Below are positions 10,806 through 22,929 of a DNA stretch of 64,000 nucleotides, piece after piece (the stretch's first letter is position 1; the number at the start of each line of letters is the position of its first letter). This DNA is from Branchiostoma floridae (lineage: Eukaryota > Chordata > Leptocardii > Amphioxiformes > Branchiostomatidae), in assembly GCF_000003815.2 (NCBI RefSeq), contig NC_049980.1:10341599-10405598 (forward strand). Reading direction: 5' to 3'. The notes under the pieces were generated by a model. That model was not told where the DNA came from, searched no databases, and saw nothing but the letters and a program-made list of their open reading frames with translations. The position numbers were made by a program, and so were the translations under genes.

Positions 10806-12340
10806 ACAAGTCAGCTTACAAAGATTATAAAGCATTATAAGCTGGCCATGGCCTGACTGGAAGTGTGTCACAGACAATTTATCCCAGATACAACAGCCCT
10901 GCAGAGCCCCAGTCTACACTGGTCTCTTTGACTACAAACTAAATTATTAATTTTACTAGGCATCAACCCATTTTCACATGTATTAAAAGAAGAACCAATT
11001 TCAGCATGGCAATGTTGTTCCAACAAAAAATAGATGCTTACCTTTGATGATTAACAGAAAACTCAGTCCAAATCTTGGCAGGTGTTCAGCTCCTGTTGCA
11101 CAAGCGACAGTCCCGGAGATGTGATGCTTTGTTACACAACTGCTTCACGATGTCATCCATGGAGGGGTGGCCTTCTACGCGTCATTTTTTACTTGGGGCT
11201 ATTTTTTAATTGTCGGTAAATCAAACTGTTGTTTATATTAGAACACGGATATGACTTGTGTATTGGCTAATTGAATGCATATTCATTTCGTGTTTTGAAA
11301 AAAATAGGCAAAGGAATTAATGTTTCCATCCAGCTTACTATGATGGTATAGTCCCAAACTAGTCCTACCCAGCTTTCCACAACCCCAGGGGAAATACGCA
11401 TATGATTAATTGGTGTTGATCCGCGATTTGACCCCCAAGACAATTCTGTCGGGGGTCAGGTAAAACTGGGCCATAGAAGTATTATCCTTTTTTTCATGAT
11501 ATACTGCCGCGGGCATCGCTGACACGGTGCCCTGTGTTACATACATCTCTCACATCCTTCCTATGGCCTGACCAGTAGAAGGTCCTATGTACCAAGGCCA
11601 CTGTCCTCGGGCAATCGACGTACGTCATGCAAAGTGCCTAGTGTACAACGGCCCATCCAGACTGACTACGCTGGCTATTATAGGGAGAATATTTTGAGGA
11701 GTTTTGCTTGCAGAGGAGTTGGACGGCCGTGCAGGGGAAGTATTTACCTTAGCGTGGGCTGACTCCCCTGGCCAAGTTCCCAGTTTCTGCCGAATTCTAC
11801 TATCCCTGTACCCCGTAGGAAGGCCTGGTGGAGGCTATTAGGAGAATATTTCATAGACGTCATAATTACAACGATTCACCTACATGATATTTTAGAGGTG
11901 GAATTTGTTTTTTAATGCTACAGTAGATTTATGAAGGCAGCTGCTGCGAAAATATCATACATAATAAAAACGCCATATACATGTATGGTACAGCAACATC
12001 ACTTTTTACTCAGTAAACATTATAAAATCTATTGTATTGATTGCATAGCTGATGAAGATAACTATATTGTACTATATTTTAATTCAGCTGTAAACTACGT
12101 GACGGCACTTGGACCACACAAAAATATGTTGTTGTAAAAAAAAAAGAGTTAAAGCGGCAGGATGTTATGCTTTCAAGAAAGTAATGGAAATTTAAAAAAT
12201 GTCCGGAATTCTGATACAGTAAATCCAAGTGAGTAGGAAGCCCAAACAGATGACTAGCCACATCACCCACCATTATGGTTTCAGAACCAGAAGAATCATG
12301 AAAGTTAATGAAATATTGCCATTGCCGATCGACAGAACAG
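10806..12340. other. Intergenic or intronic, no recognisable gene
   Basis: Apart from the minus-strand donor near 11041 and a possible exon 11042 to about 11163, nothing here reads as a conserved exon. The sequence is AT-rich with stop codons in all frames. Confidence 0.4.
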
Positions 12341-12745
12341 TTAGCTCTGGACAGCTATCTTAGACAGCTGCTGTGACATCAGAGCATTCTCCTTCTCCAG
12401 CCTCTTGGTTTCCTCCTCCATCTTCCTCATCCACTCGTTCATCTGCTCGGTCATCTTTGTTAACTCCACTATCTTGTCTCCCACCGGTCCGTCTCCTGAC
12501 GCATTGCTGTCTCCATCTTTTGAAGCTGTCTTGTTGCTGATCACTGCTGTCTTCCCTGCCTTGGTGGTAGTTTTCCTAGCCCTGCCTGTGGCTCTGTTTG
12601 CTTTCAGGCGCTTGGTGCGCCCCACCAGGTTCCCCAGGGTGCCGGAGATGGTGCTCAGCTCCGTCATGTTTTTCTGCACGGTCCTCAGCAGCCCGAACAC
12701 GGTGGTCTTCATGCTGAGGATCTCCTTGCCAACGTCGGTTGTCAT
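12341..12745 (-). CDS. Small coiled-coil-like protein (134 aa), paralogue of 10303-10532
   Basis: The minus-strand reading frame from ATG at 12745 to TAA at 12341 gives 134 residues. The N-terminal helix (EILSMKTTVFGLLRTVQ, then ELSTISGTLGNLVG) is followed by a basic stretch (RTKRLKANRATGRARK), a Gly/Ser/Asp linker, and a strong C-terminal coiled coil (MTEQMNEWMRKMEEETKRLE). The frame is open a little further upstream (16 codons to a TGA), and a weak acceptor (ACACACAG) sits inside that stretch, so this may be a last exon with an upstream start. Helix similarity to the gene at 10303 suggests tandem duplication. Nuclear or cytoskeletal roles would be guesses; I do not recognise the family. Confidence 0.6.
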   Translation of the reverse strand: MTTDVGKEILSMKTTVFGLLRTVQKNMTELSTISGTLGNLVGRTKRLKANRATGRARKTTTKAGKTAVISNKTASKDGDSNASGDGPVGDKIVELTKMTEQMNEWMRKMEEETKRLEKENALMSQQLSKIAVQS

Positions 12746-13281
12746 CGTGTCGAATTCGTGTGAAATATCCTCTTGACTCTGTGTGTGATTTCAAGTTGGC
12801 ACAACACACCGATTTAGCCTGTGATGACATTAAAAAGGAAGGGGGTAAATGGCGATGGTTGCATTTTGAAGAAACGACTGATTTTATTTTTTCATGTGGG
12901 CCATATAAAGCATTGATTTAAGGTCACAGTTCATCATGTCACAACCGATTCTTGAAGATAATCCACGTCAAATTACCTCAAACAGAAAAAAAGGTAAGCT
13001 AGAGAAACGTAACGACTTAGCCTCTCCCCAACAACTGTTTGAATTGCTTTACAGACTCTTGGTGGGTTTACAATATGACACAACTACGATGCTTGAAAAC
13101 AATCCACATTTATGGTGACGTCAGTGCAAGTAAAACAGCATAGGCCTCTATGCTACAAATAAACCCTAGCCTTTATTGTACACTGCAGTTATCAGTCTAA
13201 TGTACAGCTCTACAAAATATTAAAGTCATAATTAAGTTCCGTTTTCCGTCGTTAACGTCGCGCATTCATTCATCATTGAAG

Positions 13282-13348
13282 ATGTCAGACTTACCAAGCT
13301 CGTCAAGGAAAGTCCAGGGATATGTCGGAAGAGATGTGGTGTTTACAA
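13282..13348 (+). CDS. Candidate orphan first coding exon
   Basis: An ATG opens 22 codons (MSDLPSSSRKVQGYVGRDVV...) ending at a good donor, A|GTATGT. It lies about 540 bp from, and divergent to, the 12745 start, as a shared promoter would produce. The only in-phase partner I see is 14869-14963 (acceptor TCTGTTGTGTAG, 31 codons then TGA), which would make a protein of only about 53 residues. Nothing recognisable; weak evidence. Confidence 0.2.
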
Positions 13349-14140
13349 GTATGTGTAAGACCTTTAATTTCTCTCAGATTTGGGGGTGATACTTTGTACA
13401 TCTTCCCCAAAAGAGGACTTTTTTTCGGTTGCTAACCTCTGAAGAAAATCAATAATGTATGTGTTGTATATTTATAATGTAAACCTAAATGATGAGTATC
13501 AATCACTAACATAACGAATTGAGCTAAAGATAACTTAATTTGTTATATTCTATTTTGTTTTATTTTGTAACATTACCCAATGATGGTTTCTCCCCTATAT
13601 TTTGCAATGCGTAGCTCAAGTGTGGTCACACGTGAGGTTGCCATTTAACCCCCTAATCGCACAACGCTATCTGCTCGCCTTCGGGGTATGTTTACATCTT
13701 CAGTTGAATGTCGTTCAACACGAATGAAGAATGCGGTCAATTAAACGTTTTCATACCTTAGCGTCGTTAGACAGTATAATGTGTCTACTAAGAAAAGTGA
13801 TAATTACGTTCGCGCAGTATCTGCTGCAATAGTACCAGCAGAGAATTGGACGCTTTATCTTTGTTTACACAGAGTGTAATGAAGTGTAAGATGTTTTCAT
13901 TCAAGGTAGGGTGACTTTAAACAGAGAGAGTCGCGCATAGTATTATGATTTTTTCAAAGAAGATACTAGTAATTTGCAACGAGCCAGATAACTAGTGGGT
14001 GAGATACCCTATCCAACACGACTTGTTTTGTATAAAACGTTCATGTCTTAAACATAAGTTAGACTGACAAGGAATGTTGCCCAGGGCGATTCAGATACTA
14101 GTACTGACATATTTGGTCTCACACCACAGTTTCACACCTA
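13349..14140. other. Intergenic, nothing recognised
   Basis: No exon-like sequence, repeat end or RNA gene was seen on either strand. Confidence 0.4.
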
Positions 14141-14670
14141 AGGCCACAGCAAGTAAATTTTATGGATGACATCCTCTGCAGACTGCAAAAATAGTGAGAT
14201 AGGGCGAAAAAAAAACAAGATGGGTAAAAAAAACAAGATGGCTAAATTTTCAAAATAGACACTATGAATGTTGTAAGAAAAGTTAAAGTGACAAAACATG
14301 GTAGTACTGACCACAAATAATTCATTCCTGTATTAAAGAAGTGAACTAGCGTAGTAAAAGTGACACTAGTGTGGTAGACTGGTATCACTTACCAAGTTGG
14401 CAACTTCACCTATGACTTCCATAGTGGTGGCAATTTTGCAACTATCCAGCTGGTTTCACTTCTATAACTACAATCATGGCTACCTCGCTAATGTCACTCC
14501 TACAAGTACAATCATTAGGCTCCAACACAACATACTTTCCCATTTTTGTACTTTCTTGTCATGTTGACCATCTCCGAAGAAGAAGAAAAAATCTTGATTT
14601 TTTTTTCTGAAATCAGGCAAAAATTAATGAGCGCGCGGATGTCATCCATAAAATTTACTTGCTGTGGCCT
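14141..14670. mobile_element. MITE-like element with about 34-bp perfect terminal inverted repeats
   Basis: It begins AGGCCACAGCAAGTAAATTT and ends with the exact inverse; the pairing runs through TTTATGGATGACATCC. The 530-bp interior has stretches such as AAAGAAGTGAACTAG and GGTATCACTT that recur in a decayed copy at 48142-48558. The flanks (CACACCTA, AACGTGAA) do not match. Non-coding. Confidence 0.8.
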
Positions 14671-15596
14671 AACGTGAAGTACAGCAGGTAACGTTTAACA
14701 ATACTTCCCAGCCATTGCCACATGCAGGTCATAAGACATATATTTTTTACATAAACCGTTGTAAACTCCACGCACAAAGTACAAAATTCAAGTGCAATAC
14801 TGTGGTAACGTGTTAAGCTATACTTAGCTGTTTTTGTTTTCAAATGCTGTTTTTCATCTGTTGTGTAGGAGCAACCGTCGACACAACCGTGTTTTTCACA
14901 ACAATTCAAGACACGTCCTTGCCATTCTCCTACAGCAGAGTACCGTCAGTCATTTATTCCTGACTGTACTCTGCTTTCCTTCCCTTTTGCCGGCGGTATT
15001 ACCCGCCCTACTTATTAGATATTAATGAGCTTGCCCTTATATGGGCAGTCAGCCGTTGGGAATCGGGCGTTGGCATGGTGAGCAAACAAAGTCATGGTAA
15101 TACGTAACATGATTGGCTGGTAGCTTCCCAGCGGCCTTTGCGAGACAGCTTCACGACAACAAGAAGCCCAAGGAAGGCCTGTTCTCTGATTGGTTGACAG
15201 CTTGTTTGTGGCGACAATCATAATACCCGTAGATAGGCCCTGGGACAGCAGGGCCCCATAAGGTAAATGCCGTTGGGGACCGGGCGTTAGGAGGATGGTC
15301 CTTGCGGTCGGCATGGAAGCCATAAACAAGAGTGTGGCAGCGGCGACAATACCGCAAATACCGCACGTACAGATATGTGACACTACTGATCCCATGTCGA
15401 GTTTGAAGTTGACACATGCGACTTAATCCGGCACTTCTCCCTGGTAACTCGTGACCGCTTATGACCGATACATCACCTCGTATGTAAACAGTGCAAGTAA
15501 CTGCCAATAACAAGCGGATCCTCATGCACCATTGGGTGAACCTTTCATTAAATGATAAAAATCAGTGTGCGCTTTTTGTAAACAGAAATTTGACAA

Positions 15597-15962
15597 GATC
15601 ATTGGTAAATATTTTTGTTTTGAAAACATGTCGCGCTTAATTTCATTATAATTTTTGTGGCGGATGTGTTTTGGTCTCGTTTCCCTGTTTTCTTTCTCAT
15701 CCCTGACTGATGCGTAATGAATGAAGTTGTTTATCCATTGAAATGTCCTGAAATCAGTTTTTTACATTCCATGCAACTTAATAGCTGATCAAAACTTTGA
15801 TAACATTATCGGTCAATATTTTTGTTTTGAAAAAAAAAAACATGTCACGCTTAATTTTTTTATTATTTTGTGGCGGAGGTGTTTTGGTCTAGTTTTCTTT
15901 CTCATCCCTGACTGATGCGTAATGAATGAAGTTGTTTGTGCTTTGAACTGTCATGAAATCTG
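15597..15962 (+). repeat. Tandem duplication, two copies about 208 bp apart
   Basis: Copy 1 (15597-15756) and copy 2 (15803-15962) share AATATTTTTGTTTTGAAAA, CATGTC(G/A)CGCTTAATTT and CCTGACTGATGCGTAATGAA. Copy 2 differs by a longer A run and a small deletion. Non-coding. Confidence 0.75.
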
Positions 15963-16123
15963 GCTTACCACAAAGTAGAGGGACAAATGTATTTATCAGA
16001 ACGCGCTTCCGTGCTCTGGGTGTAACCGTGTTCATGACGGTGTAACAGTTTTCTTGTATTTATGACGATCGTTGTATAAAGAATCTCGAGCTCACTACAA
16101 ACGCATTGATTTACCGATATACA

Positions 16124-16129
16124 TTTATT
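16124..16129 (-). terminator. Candidate poly(A) signal of ankyrin/SOCS locus A
   Basis: AATAAA on the minus strand, about 470 bp beyond the stop codon of locus A. It is the nearest canonical signal in the right orientation. Confidence 0.4.
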
Positions 16130-16600
16130 TACACCGGCAACAAAATAATCTACAGAACGAAGTCTCCATATGTACACCGAACGCATAACACTATCAGTCT
16201 TCATAATTTCATTCAGCCAGGCAGCATACTGTGTGTCACAAGGAAAGTATAGAAGACTTGATCATACTTGGTGTAACCTTTCCTTCCTGTCCACATTACC
16301 ACGCATCACCGTAAGCTGGGATGCAACAGTTTGGGTGGTAAAGCTCTACAGTTACCCTGTTGGTCGGTTTAATGGATTGTCTTAATTGTTCCAAGTGAGT
16401 TTTTGGCGACGCCTCAAGGGCTAGCCTAATAGTTTAGTGTCCGTTTGTCAAGAATTCCCCAAATTGTACAGGTATGTCAGGATTTTTCCGCGCGTGCGCA
16501 GTAGGATTTTTTGCGAGCAAATTTCCTTCAAATTCTTTTAGCATTTTGGTAAAATAGAAGATAACATATGTCCATGCATATAGTTTGTAATCATTTGTTG

Positions 16601-19600
16601 TTAGTGCAGCCCTGCTTCCCCTGGTTCCAAAAGAAGGTATCTCTTCAGCCGTGGAGCGATCCCAAGTTGGGATATCACAGTGTGGCACCTTCGTCCCAGG
16701 AAATCTCGCAGAGAAGATCTCGCGAGATGTTGCAGAGAGCCAGGACTACTGCCCAATGTTTCAAACGCGTCATAGAAGTCCCGAAATTTGACTAAAGCAT
16801 CTTTAGGTATTGATTCCATCCATAGGCTCGGTACCTTAACTCTTGGGTAAGCATTAATAAGTACTTCGATGGTGGGCGGGTATGAGGCACACATGACCAG
16901 AACGCGGTGAAAGATTTCGGGAAAAATCCGCCAAGCGCCGAAGTTCAGCAAAATTTGAACACATTTCTCTGGTTTCCCCTTCACCACTCCTTCGGCGCCC
17001 ATACCGGCTATTTCAGATGCTGCCACTGCGTCGAACAGTGGAGTCTTGAGAAAGTAGTCCCGCGCATTGATCTCTGAACCTTTTCGAACGAGTATTTCCA
17101 CCAGCTTGTGGTCCCCCTTGCGAGCAGCATTGTGGAGAGGCAACTTCTTTTCCTTGTCCTTCAGATTGACATCTGCACCCCACTGGATGAGTTTCTCCAC
17201 CGTGTTGTGGTAGTAGCTGTCTCCCTCCGTGCAGGTGCAGGCCAGGGCCAGAGGCGTGTCTCCTTCGTTGTTGGTTGCGTTGGGATCGGCGCCTTTCTCC
17301 AGGAGCAGGTCTACCAAGTCAAAGAGCCCGTTCTGGGCGGCCACGTGCAGGGGCGTCTCCTCGACATCGTAGGTTTTCGCGTTGATGTTGGTCCCTCTCT
17401 GAAAGTGTACATCGTATACGTAGTCAAACAACAATCAATAATACGAGGTACGTTTAAGCAAATCTTCTCGTGAGGTGAGGTGAAATGTAATATTTGGCAA
17501 AGACACGGTCCACAAACTCGACTTCTAGCATCAGTGCCATCTCCATGATCCAATGCCATCTCCAATGCCTTGTTGACCAAGCTCCCCTAAGGTACGCTTC
17601 CTGCCAACACAGGAAGCGTACCTTAGGGGAGCGACCAAAGCACAACACGGCTGGATTCCAGGCTACTTCTTTCATTTGACCAAGGAGATTATCGGGAAAG
17701 GTTTTAAACTAAAAGAAGGTGTATGAGAACCATGTGGCCTTTTATCTTTACACCGTCTTCTTGTTGACCCTCAATAGATGATTAATCAAAGTATGAATTA
17801 CCCGTAGCAGCAGCTTGGCGATCTTTAAGTAGTCTTTCCCACAGCACATGTGTAACGCCGTCTTCCCGGTGTCTTCTGTCTCCAAGTCCACGTCTGCGCC
17901 ATGGTTGATCAGCAACTGAAAGTCGAAGATCGTACGTTAGGTTGACTCAAACGAAAGAAAAAAAAGTTTATTGATTGCTGAATTAATTCTTAGCACAGTA
18001 TCATTAGTTCATGACAGAGTTGAAACGGTGTTTTTGTCCCTAGTGCCAGAAGTAAAAGATTACATTCGACTTCGTACAGCACTCGTTTGGTACGTACAGA
18101 TGACAACATTATTCATACCACATACGTACATGTAAGTTTGACCAAGGAGGTATTTAACCTCCTTGACCTTGATTTTACCACATATCCATACCACCGGTAA
18201 GGATCCCAACGCAGCACAGTGGAATTTGGACCGCTTTTAAAATTCTTGTTGTAATTAGTTTTAAATGAAAAAGAATTGTTTTCTTTAATATCTCATTTGA
18301 AAAACTATAACTGTGACCAAGAAAGGGTATTTATAATTTTGAAATGCCAACTTTTGTAAAAGAATAAATAAAGCACAAAGAACCGTAGAATTTCACAGCT
18401 TAAGTTGTGCAATTGTATATATATCAATGTCTCTAACTTGCGCCATCATATTCATATGGTATGCAGAGGGAAAAAAAACTTTTCACATAACTAAACTTGG
18501 AGGCCTAATATCGAACTTGACCTTCGTTTTTCCGACCCCAACCCATAATACACAAAATAGAGATATTGACTTATAAAAAAACTTCTAAGCTTATAATGTC
18601 AACAAATATATAAACCGACAAACACACAAGCAAACAGCCCCGAAAACATAACCTTGGCGAAGGTAATCAATGAAAAGTGAATAATTTCGTTGTTTAAATG
18701 TACATGTAATTTCAGTGATCACCTGTACGGCGTCCACATGTCCCCCGTCCACAGCGGCGTGCAGAGGAGACCAGCCGTTGGGAGAGTAGTTGACATCAGC
18801 CCGCCTGTCCAGTAGGTGACGCATGCACTCTATGTACCCTTTACTAGCGGTGATGTACAGCGGTGTGGTGTACTCCTTCACAAACGTCATGGACCAGATT
18901 CCTGAAGGAAAATGACATGTTTGGTGTTTACACACGAATAGTTTTCAGATATGAAATATAGAATAGAGCTTCAGCTTCATTTATTGTACTCCCAAAATGT
19001 GATCACAATACATACATAAATTCAATTCGCTTCAGATAAGAAACAATTGATGTGTCAGATGATGTGACGTTAAATCATTTGAGACTCAAGTAACGTTTTA
19101 AAACTGACAGGTATAACAATCTCAAAAACAACTTTTTAAAGTACGATCGTTATCTGAAGGTGAAATATAGAAAAATGTCTCCCCCAAAATGGCAATATCA
19201 AGTTGATAAGAATTGCTCCATGTATGAATATGTATTGATGTGTAACTTTACATCTTACATCAGGAGATATCGTATATTTGGAGCTGTGATCCCCAAGTAA
19301 ATATAAGGATCCGGATCACCAACAGTGTTTTTCGTCTGATATTGATTACTCTTTTTAACAGTCTCTTAAGCCAGTTGGACTAAGCCCCAACTTTCTCCAT
19401 TTTATAACCACAGACATCACCCGCATAGTCAGACCGACATCTTGGACCTGATATAACACTGGTACGGCCCAAAATAGCCTGCACTGCCACATGGGGTTAT
19501 AACTATGCACCACTGAATCACTGATACTGTCGCAGTCAATGACATTATCATTAACCCTGCCTTAGTTTAGATCTGTGAAACAGATTTTAGAGCTCCCATT

Positions 19601-22600
19601 ATGTCAAAACAGACATTACATGGCTATGAATCACACTTGTGATTGTCGACTATCGCCGCTTACGTATTTGCCTGGCAGACAAGCCCTTTGTCTCGTTCTT
19701 TATGTAATCCTGCCATGGGATCAACACGTCCTCCCCATCCTCGGTCTGTGTGAACGGCTTCACTTCCAAGACGGCGTTGACGTTCACTCCAATCTTAAGG
19801 AACCTCTTCACGTCTTCGACCTTGTCCTTCTCGAGGACTCTGTAAAAACGATCTCTCAAGCTGAGGTCCATGTTTGCATCGTCTGTTGGACGATTCGTTG
19901 ACATGAACTTGACAGTGTATTCCACACCCAACTGTTTAATACGTAATGCATCTGGCGCGTACCAGCCATGGGCTGGGATGGACAAGGGTCAGGCCTCTGT
20001 TCTTGTGAACACACATCGAAGATCATCGAACACAATCTCAATGGAAATATATAACTGTCAAGTTAAACCTGAAACCAAATGACGCGTGGCATTGCATGTA
20101 TGATGCGCCAAAATGGCAGACAAAAAGTCTGAAGTTCAAATTCTATGTCTAAGCCTACATAGGTATACAGTGGAAGCCAGTTAATTGCACACCAAATTCA
20201 CTGACAAATAGGCAGTGCAATTAAGGTTTCTACTGTATTGTATTTGTAAATGTGTGTTGAGCTGGATATTGACTTGAGAAAGTATATGTATAGGATGGCG
20301 GGTACAGACATGGCCACTGGATTTCAAAAATAAGTCCCATAACGTACCGAAGCAGACATATGCAAAGTCAATCATACTGTCAATGTTTGTAAACAGTACG
20401 TTTTTGTATACTGTTTAAATCAACAATGATGTGATTCAAAATCATGAACTTCTAGTTCTCGTCATGTTTTCATGTCGACAGTGTGCTTCTTTATTATGCT
20501 TTTGTTCAGATCAAGAGAGCGTGCACAAATTTTAGACCCACCGTAATATTTCCTTTTCTGTCTCGGATCTAGATCCTTGGTCTCCCTCTGCACGTGCTCC
20601 AGCCATGTAAGCACACGAACCTCCCCGTTTTCTTCAACAAACGGTTTCACCTCCAACACGGCGTCCACAGAAATCCCCTTAGAGAGGAAAATATCGAACT
20701 CTTCCCTCGCGCCCTTCACCAAGGCCCTGTAGAAGTTATCCTTCAGTGCGGTGGACATGTCTGTGCGCTATCTTCCTCTTCTTCTTTGTGTTTAGGTGGC
20801 CACCATCATCTTGTTGATGCTTCTGCTACTCTTATCTCTTATGGTATGTCCAGTCGTACCAAAAGCAGCATCGCCAAATGCGCACTGCCATCATCAGCAT
20901 ACATATCAAATCTACGGAGGGCACTTGTGCCAAGATCATTGTTGTTAGTCGTCGTCAGTACTTGTGACCGTAGGGGTGTGATTTTGTAGACATTTGTCAA
21001 GCTATACAATTGTAACCAAAAAGGTGGAGGCTAACTTGTTCTGACGCCTAGATTTACAAAACATTTTGATATCATATTTCATAATATTATATCATGTCAA
21101 TATATCCAATCCACCGTCTAGGTCTTGGTGCAATATTCCCGGAAATCGTTGTTTCAATACTCTGGAAATCAATACCAATCCGGAAATCGTTGTTTCAATA
21201 CCAATGCAGCTACAACGGTTGCAGGTTTTCGTTTAAGAACACTCATCATTGTCGAAAGGTTTGAATGTCTTTGAGATAAAACCAGGTATGAAATGCAAAT
21301 GCCACAGATAAAGATTTTAATTGCATCGATCCTGTTAAGCATTTTCTTACTGATAAAGAGATACGTTTATAGACATCAGACTCCTAGTATACTTTATGAA
21401 CAATGTTACGTTGTGTTCATTATCAATACCAAACTCGTACTGACTGTGATAGAGAGCAGACCCTTTGGTCGTTTTCCTGTAGTACTCCATCAATGACATC
21501 AGCTGTTCCTCGCCATTTTCGTCCTTGTAAATCTGTTTGACCTCCAACACGGCGTCTACGTCCATGCGCCTGTCCAGGAGAGTTTTTACACCGTCTAGGT
21601 CTCCCTCGGATAGGGACTGGAAGAATCGGTCTTTGGAAGTGTACGCCATCTTGGGAGCTTAATGCTGTTATTGGATACAGCTACTCGAGCCGAGAAAGAA
21701 ATACCATCGTGGTTTCTCTTACCCATCAGATATCTGTACCTACGACGTGAATAGAAACAATTCCTATAGCAATATAATATAAGATACGTAGACACCTAAA
21801 TTATCCCCGATTAGTTTCAACTATCTGTCTGATCATGTACCTGTTGAAGCCGGAAGTTAGAATTGGACGTCTTCTCGTCTTACAATGTCAAATCCAATCC
21901 TTGAAATGGCCGTGATCTGACATAGTTTCACCACCTGGATCACTTCGTCTTTGTATGATATAATGTCTATTTGTAATTAATGATTTTCCATTGCAATGTA
22001 ATCACAGTACCGTTTACGTAATTGCGTAGTCATAAGTAGAGACTACTCAAGTCTACATGACACCCACCACCCCCCACCCCGGCTCTCCATAGACTTGTAC
22101 TGCTCGGCAGTCTGACTTCAATACAATGCAGAAAGTAAGGAAAAGACCTTTGTGAACCCCCCACCCCGTCGAGTCAGTGCCCCCCGATATGATAGCCAGT
22201 GGACCAAAGGGCATTTCATCTATGTACGGGAAACATTCCGCGACGCCATATACAGGAGGATCATAACAAGCCAAGGGGTGGACCATAATATACCGAGGGG
22301 GTCAATATGGCGTAATTGGGGCATGATAAATTAATCTGAACTCTGAGAATAACAGGAAGCCGTTAATGAATTAGCCGATTTATGAAAGTCACAATTTATG
22401 GAGCCAAACGTTCGGTGATACTAATTATCACATATGATCTGTTATGTTATGATATGACGTGTAGGGTTGTGTTTATATATGACGGACCATGTTCATTTCA
22501 ATACATGACTGCACAAAAACTCTGCAACGAAATACAAACATTAAAGAGCAATTTCTCCAGTCTCACTTACCCTGTAAATCGTATTCTTGTGGTTCTTTAT

Positions 22601-22929
22601 ACATCAACTCCAACGGCCCTTTCCAGGGACGCCGTTTTAAACATTCGATCACCCTCCCCATAGCGGGTCCTCCTCTTTGAGACTATTTTGAGAGCAGGAC
22701 AACTCAGAGAAGGTCAGCGTATAAGGGAGGAAGACTACTCACCCTGTATGTCATATTCCCAACATTCCTCTCCGTCCCATTCCCACAGCTTGTTAACCGG
22801 CCGTCTGTGGTTCTCAAGATAGGTCAGAACTTTCTTCTCAGCGCCTTCGTTCAGCGCATCGAAGAAAGGATCTGTGACTTCTCTTTTGAAATGCTGGCCT
22901 TCTCTAACGTACCACTGCCAATCGGCCAT
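16601..22929 (-). CDS. Ankyrin-repeat/SOCS-box protein, locus A, with four alternative first exons
   Basis: The constant body is exons 18901-18723, 17915-17802 and 17398-16601 (TGA). It starts two bases before a codon boundary and can join any of four upstream first exons (19871-19664, 20758-20542, 21649-21430, 22929-22743), all ending in phase 1. Predicted proteins are 425-436 residues. The body has about seven ankyrin repeats (for example TPLYITASKGYIECMRHLL and TPLHVAAQNGLFDLVDLLLE, with GAD-N turns). It ends in a SOCS box: BC-box-like SLQHLARSSLRDFL, then LGIAPRLKRYLLLEP. ASB-type proteins use ankyrin repeats to bind targets and the SOCS box to bind Elongin B/C and Cullin-5. The core Cul5-box proline position (LPLP in typical ASBs) reads LGIA here. 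Alternative promoter use is inferred, and the orthologue is not identified. Confidence 0.82.
17581..17632. repeat. Perfect 23-bp inverted repeat, 6-nt loop
   Basis: Arms 17581-17603 and 17610-17632 are exact reverse complements around CCAACA. It lies in the intron between the last two body exons of locus A. Perfect pairing implies recent origin. Confidence 0.9.
18144..18164. repeat. Short palindrome AAGGAGGT...ACCTCCTT
   Basis: Arms 18144-18151 and 18157-18164 around ATTTA. A close relative is at 29749-29768. Both lie in introns of ankyrin/SOCS loci and may be the cores of small MITEs. Confidence 0.6.
19664..19871 (-). CDS. Locus A first exon 1 (proximal)
   Basis: ATG at 19871 opens 69 codons plus one base, ending at donor C|GTAAGC. 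It encodes a cap with RDRFYRVLEKDKVEDVKRFL, then VNAVLEVKPF. This start was chosen over two upstream in-frame ATGs because the paralogous first exons begin at the equivalent point. Joined to 18901 it makes an Arg codon and a 432-residue protein. Confidence 0.75.
20542..20758 (-). CDS. Locus A first exon 2
   Basis: ATG at 20758 opens 72 codons plus one base, ending at donor G|GTGGGT. The cap has KDNFYRALVKGAREEFDIFL, then VDAVLEVKPF, clearly homologous to the exons at 19664 and 21430. Joined to 18901 it restores Gly and gives 435 residues. Confidence 0.75.
21139..21225 (+). repeat. Short local direct repeat
   Basis: CCGGAAATCGTTGTTTCAAT occurs at about 21139 and 21180, linked by related CTGGAAATCAATACCAAT words. 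It lies between first exons 2 and 3 of locus A. Confidence 0.7.
21430..21649 (-). CDS. Locus A first exon 3
   Basis: ATG at 21649 opens 73 codons plus one base, ending at G|GTATTG, a weaker donor. The cap has KDRFFQSLSEGDLDGVKTLL, then VDAVLEVKQI. The start codon sits in CTCCCAAGATGGC, almost the same context as first exon 4. Predicted protein 436 residues. Confidence 0.7.
22743..22929 (-). CDS. Locus A first exon 4 (distal)
   Basis: ATG at 22929 opens 62 codons plus one base, ending at G|GTGAGT, a strong donor. The cap has DPFFDALNEGAEKKVLTYLE and ends CWEYDIQG, resembling the VWDYELQG end of the locus C exon at 30284. The start lies in ATCCCAAGATGGC. Its 5' flank faces locus B about 1.6 kb away. 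Predicted protein 425 residues. Confidence 0.72.

Noticed and set aside
15015-15525. Two overlapping minus-strand frames of about 125 codons
   Set aside because: They overlap in different frames, look like non-coding composition, and have no paralogue or motif.
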